Assembly: GCA_041402125.1 (NCBI GenBank) | Contig: JAWKSY010000001.1 | Span: forward strand, 62,001 to 126,000 | DNA from: JAWKSY01 sp041402125 | Lineage (GTDB): Bacteria > Planctomycetota > GCA-002687715 > DRQF01 | DNA: 64,000 nucleotides | Direction: 5' to 3' | Shown here: in pieces, positions 63,383 through 64,000 of the stretch | How the letters are laid out: the number at the start of each line of letters is the position of its first letter | Position numbering within the stretch: position 1 is the first letter of the stretch | The notes under the pieces: model-generated | What the model was told of the DNA's origin: nothing | Database searches by the model: none | Seen by the model: only the letters and a program-made list of their open reading frames with translations | Made by a program: the position numbers and the translations under genes

Positions 63383-63780
63383 TCAGTCGCGCGGGCGACC
63401 ACCGCCTCGACCTCGATCTCGACGAGCAGCCGCGGATCGATGAGGCGCGAGACCTCCACCATCGTCGCGGCGGGACGGATGCGCGCGAAGAGCGCCCCGT
63501 GCACCCGCGCGACCTCGCGCCAGGCCTCGATGTCGACGACGTAGATGCGCGTGCGGACGACGTCGGAGAGGCGCGCGTCGGCGCGGCGCAGCGCCCGCGC
63601 GATGCGGCGGAAGCAGTGACGCGTCTGGGCCTCGAGGTCGCCCTCGCCGACGACCTCGCCCTCGGCGTCGACCGCCGTCGTCCCGGAGACGAAGACGCGG
63701 TCACCGACGCGGACGGCCCGCGAGTACCCGACCTCGCGCTCCCAGGGGCTGCCGCTCGAGATGCGCCGGCGGTCACTCAT
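63383..63780 (-). CDS. RidA/YjgF-family enamine/imine deaminase, possible frameshift at its end
   Basis: ATG 63780 begins a RidA-type protein: AVRVGDRVFVSGTTAVDAEG, HCFRRIARALRRADARLSDVVRTRIYV, and the motif RLIDPRLLVEIEVEAVV at the C-terminus. These proteins clear reactive 2-aminoacrylate and related imines. As read, the frame runs on to 63154, antisense to the neighbouring gene, giving 208 residues. One missing base near 63393 would give a stop at 63383-63385 and about 131 residues, the family norm, and leave a 12-bp gap to the convergent gene. I prefer the shorter form. Confidence 0.72.
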
Positions 63781-63782
63781 GG

Positions 63783-64000
63783 TCAGGCGTCCGCCAGGAG
63801 GTGATCGAGCCGCGCCCCCGGCTCCAGCGGCTCCGTCTTCCCCGGGGCGAGGAAGAGCTTGCCGCCCGTGTCGCCGCCGAGGCGCATCCCGGCGCCGCGG
63901 ATCTCGAGCCAGGCGCCCTCGCGGATCGCGACGACGGGCCCGGCGTTGTCCTCGAGGTACTCGAAGAGCCGCTGGTCGCGCGTCTCGCCCTGGTGCCTCG
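63783..64000 (-). CDS. Peptidase S51 (dipeptidase E/cyanophycinase-like), C-terminal part only
   Basis: The window cuts off the N-terminus; 72 codons are visible, ending at TGA 63783-63785, just upstream of the RidA start. HQGETRDQRLFEYLEDN and VVAIREGAWLEIRGAGM match the C-terminal part of the S51 family, which has a Ser-His-Glu site elsewhere in the protein. Family members are serine peptidases that cleave aspartyl dipeptides or cyanophycin; the exact substrate cannot be told from this end. Confidence 0.7.
   Translation of the reverse strand, partial: RHQGETRDQRLFEYLEDNAGPVVAIREGAWLEIRGAGMRLGGDTGGKLFLAPGKTEPLEPGARLDHLLADA

Overview
This 64 kb window is bacterial chromosome with very high G+C (about 70% by eye) and tightly packed genes. 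The gene content points to a member of the Planctomycetota. The evidence is a type I sulfatase with a signal peptide, a Ser/Thr kinase fused to a formylglycine-generating-enzyme (FGE)-like domain, FG-GAP secreted proteins, an ECF sigma factor with a multidomain anti-sigma factor, a DUF5666-like secreted protein, and many secreted proteins of unknown function. This placement is inference from gene families; there is no rRNA or other marker in the window. I see no tRNA, rRNA, CRISPR array, prophage or transposase gene.

Layout. 1-8.7 kb: membrane and secreted proteins (partial GT39-like membrane protein, alpha/beta hydrolase, lipoprotein, regulatory-like domain protein, sulfatase, beta-helix protein), with a cluster of long palindromic repeats bracketing one gene. 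8.8-12.2 kb: two tandem FG-GAP paralogues. 12.2-14.5 kb: anti-sigma/ECF sigma pair. 14.7-26 kb: housekeeping and metabolism (MgtE, GpmI, methyltransferase, YugP-like metallopeptidase, Fhs) and an nDsbD/ThuA-like protein interrupted by an in-frame TGA that may encode selenocysteine. 26.3-29.6 kb: kinase-FGE protein and an orphan PASTA protein. 29.7-46.6 kb: a minus-strand glycan assembly locus with at least five GT4 domains, four GT2 domains, two PIG-L/LmbE deacetylases, a degenerate B12/radical-SAM-like protein and an alkaline-phosphatase-superfamily protein; most junctions are 4-bp ATGA/GTGA overlaps. Another GT2 gene follows at 48.1 kb. 49-55.4 kb: OM beta-barrel protein, SIMPL protein, ClpB, DUF5666-like protein. 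55.7-62.5 kb: a kinase-TPR-GAF-sigma54-activator fusion and a large secreted beta-propeller-like protein. 62.8-64 kb: a membrane-anchored protein, RidA, and the end of a peptidase S51 gene.

Two repeat families stand out. One is a 111-bp family with 39-bp arms at 3.2-5.5 kb. The other is a roughly 170-bp MITE-like element with two copies about 95% identical (47,950 and 62,624, opposite orientation) and a shortened relic at 29,249.

Several genes change frame once although protein sense continues. In most of these the region length implies one missing base. Sequencing deletions are therefore at least as likely as real pseudogenes, and I annotate the joined gene and say so each time. No stretch over 300 bp lacks a gene except 5,073-5,423, which holds two palindromic elements.
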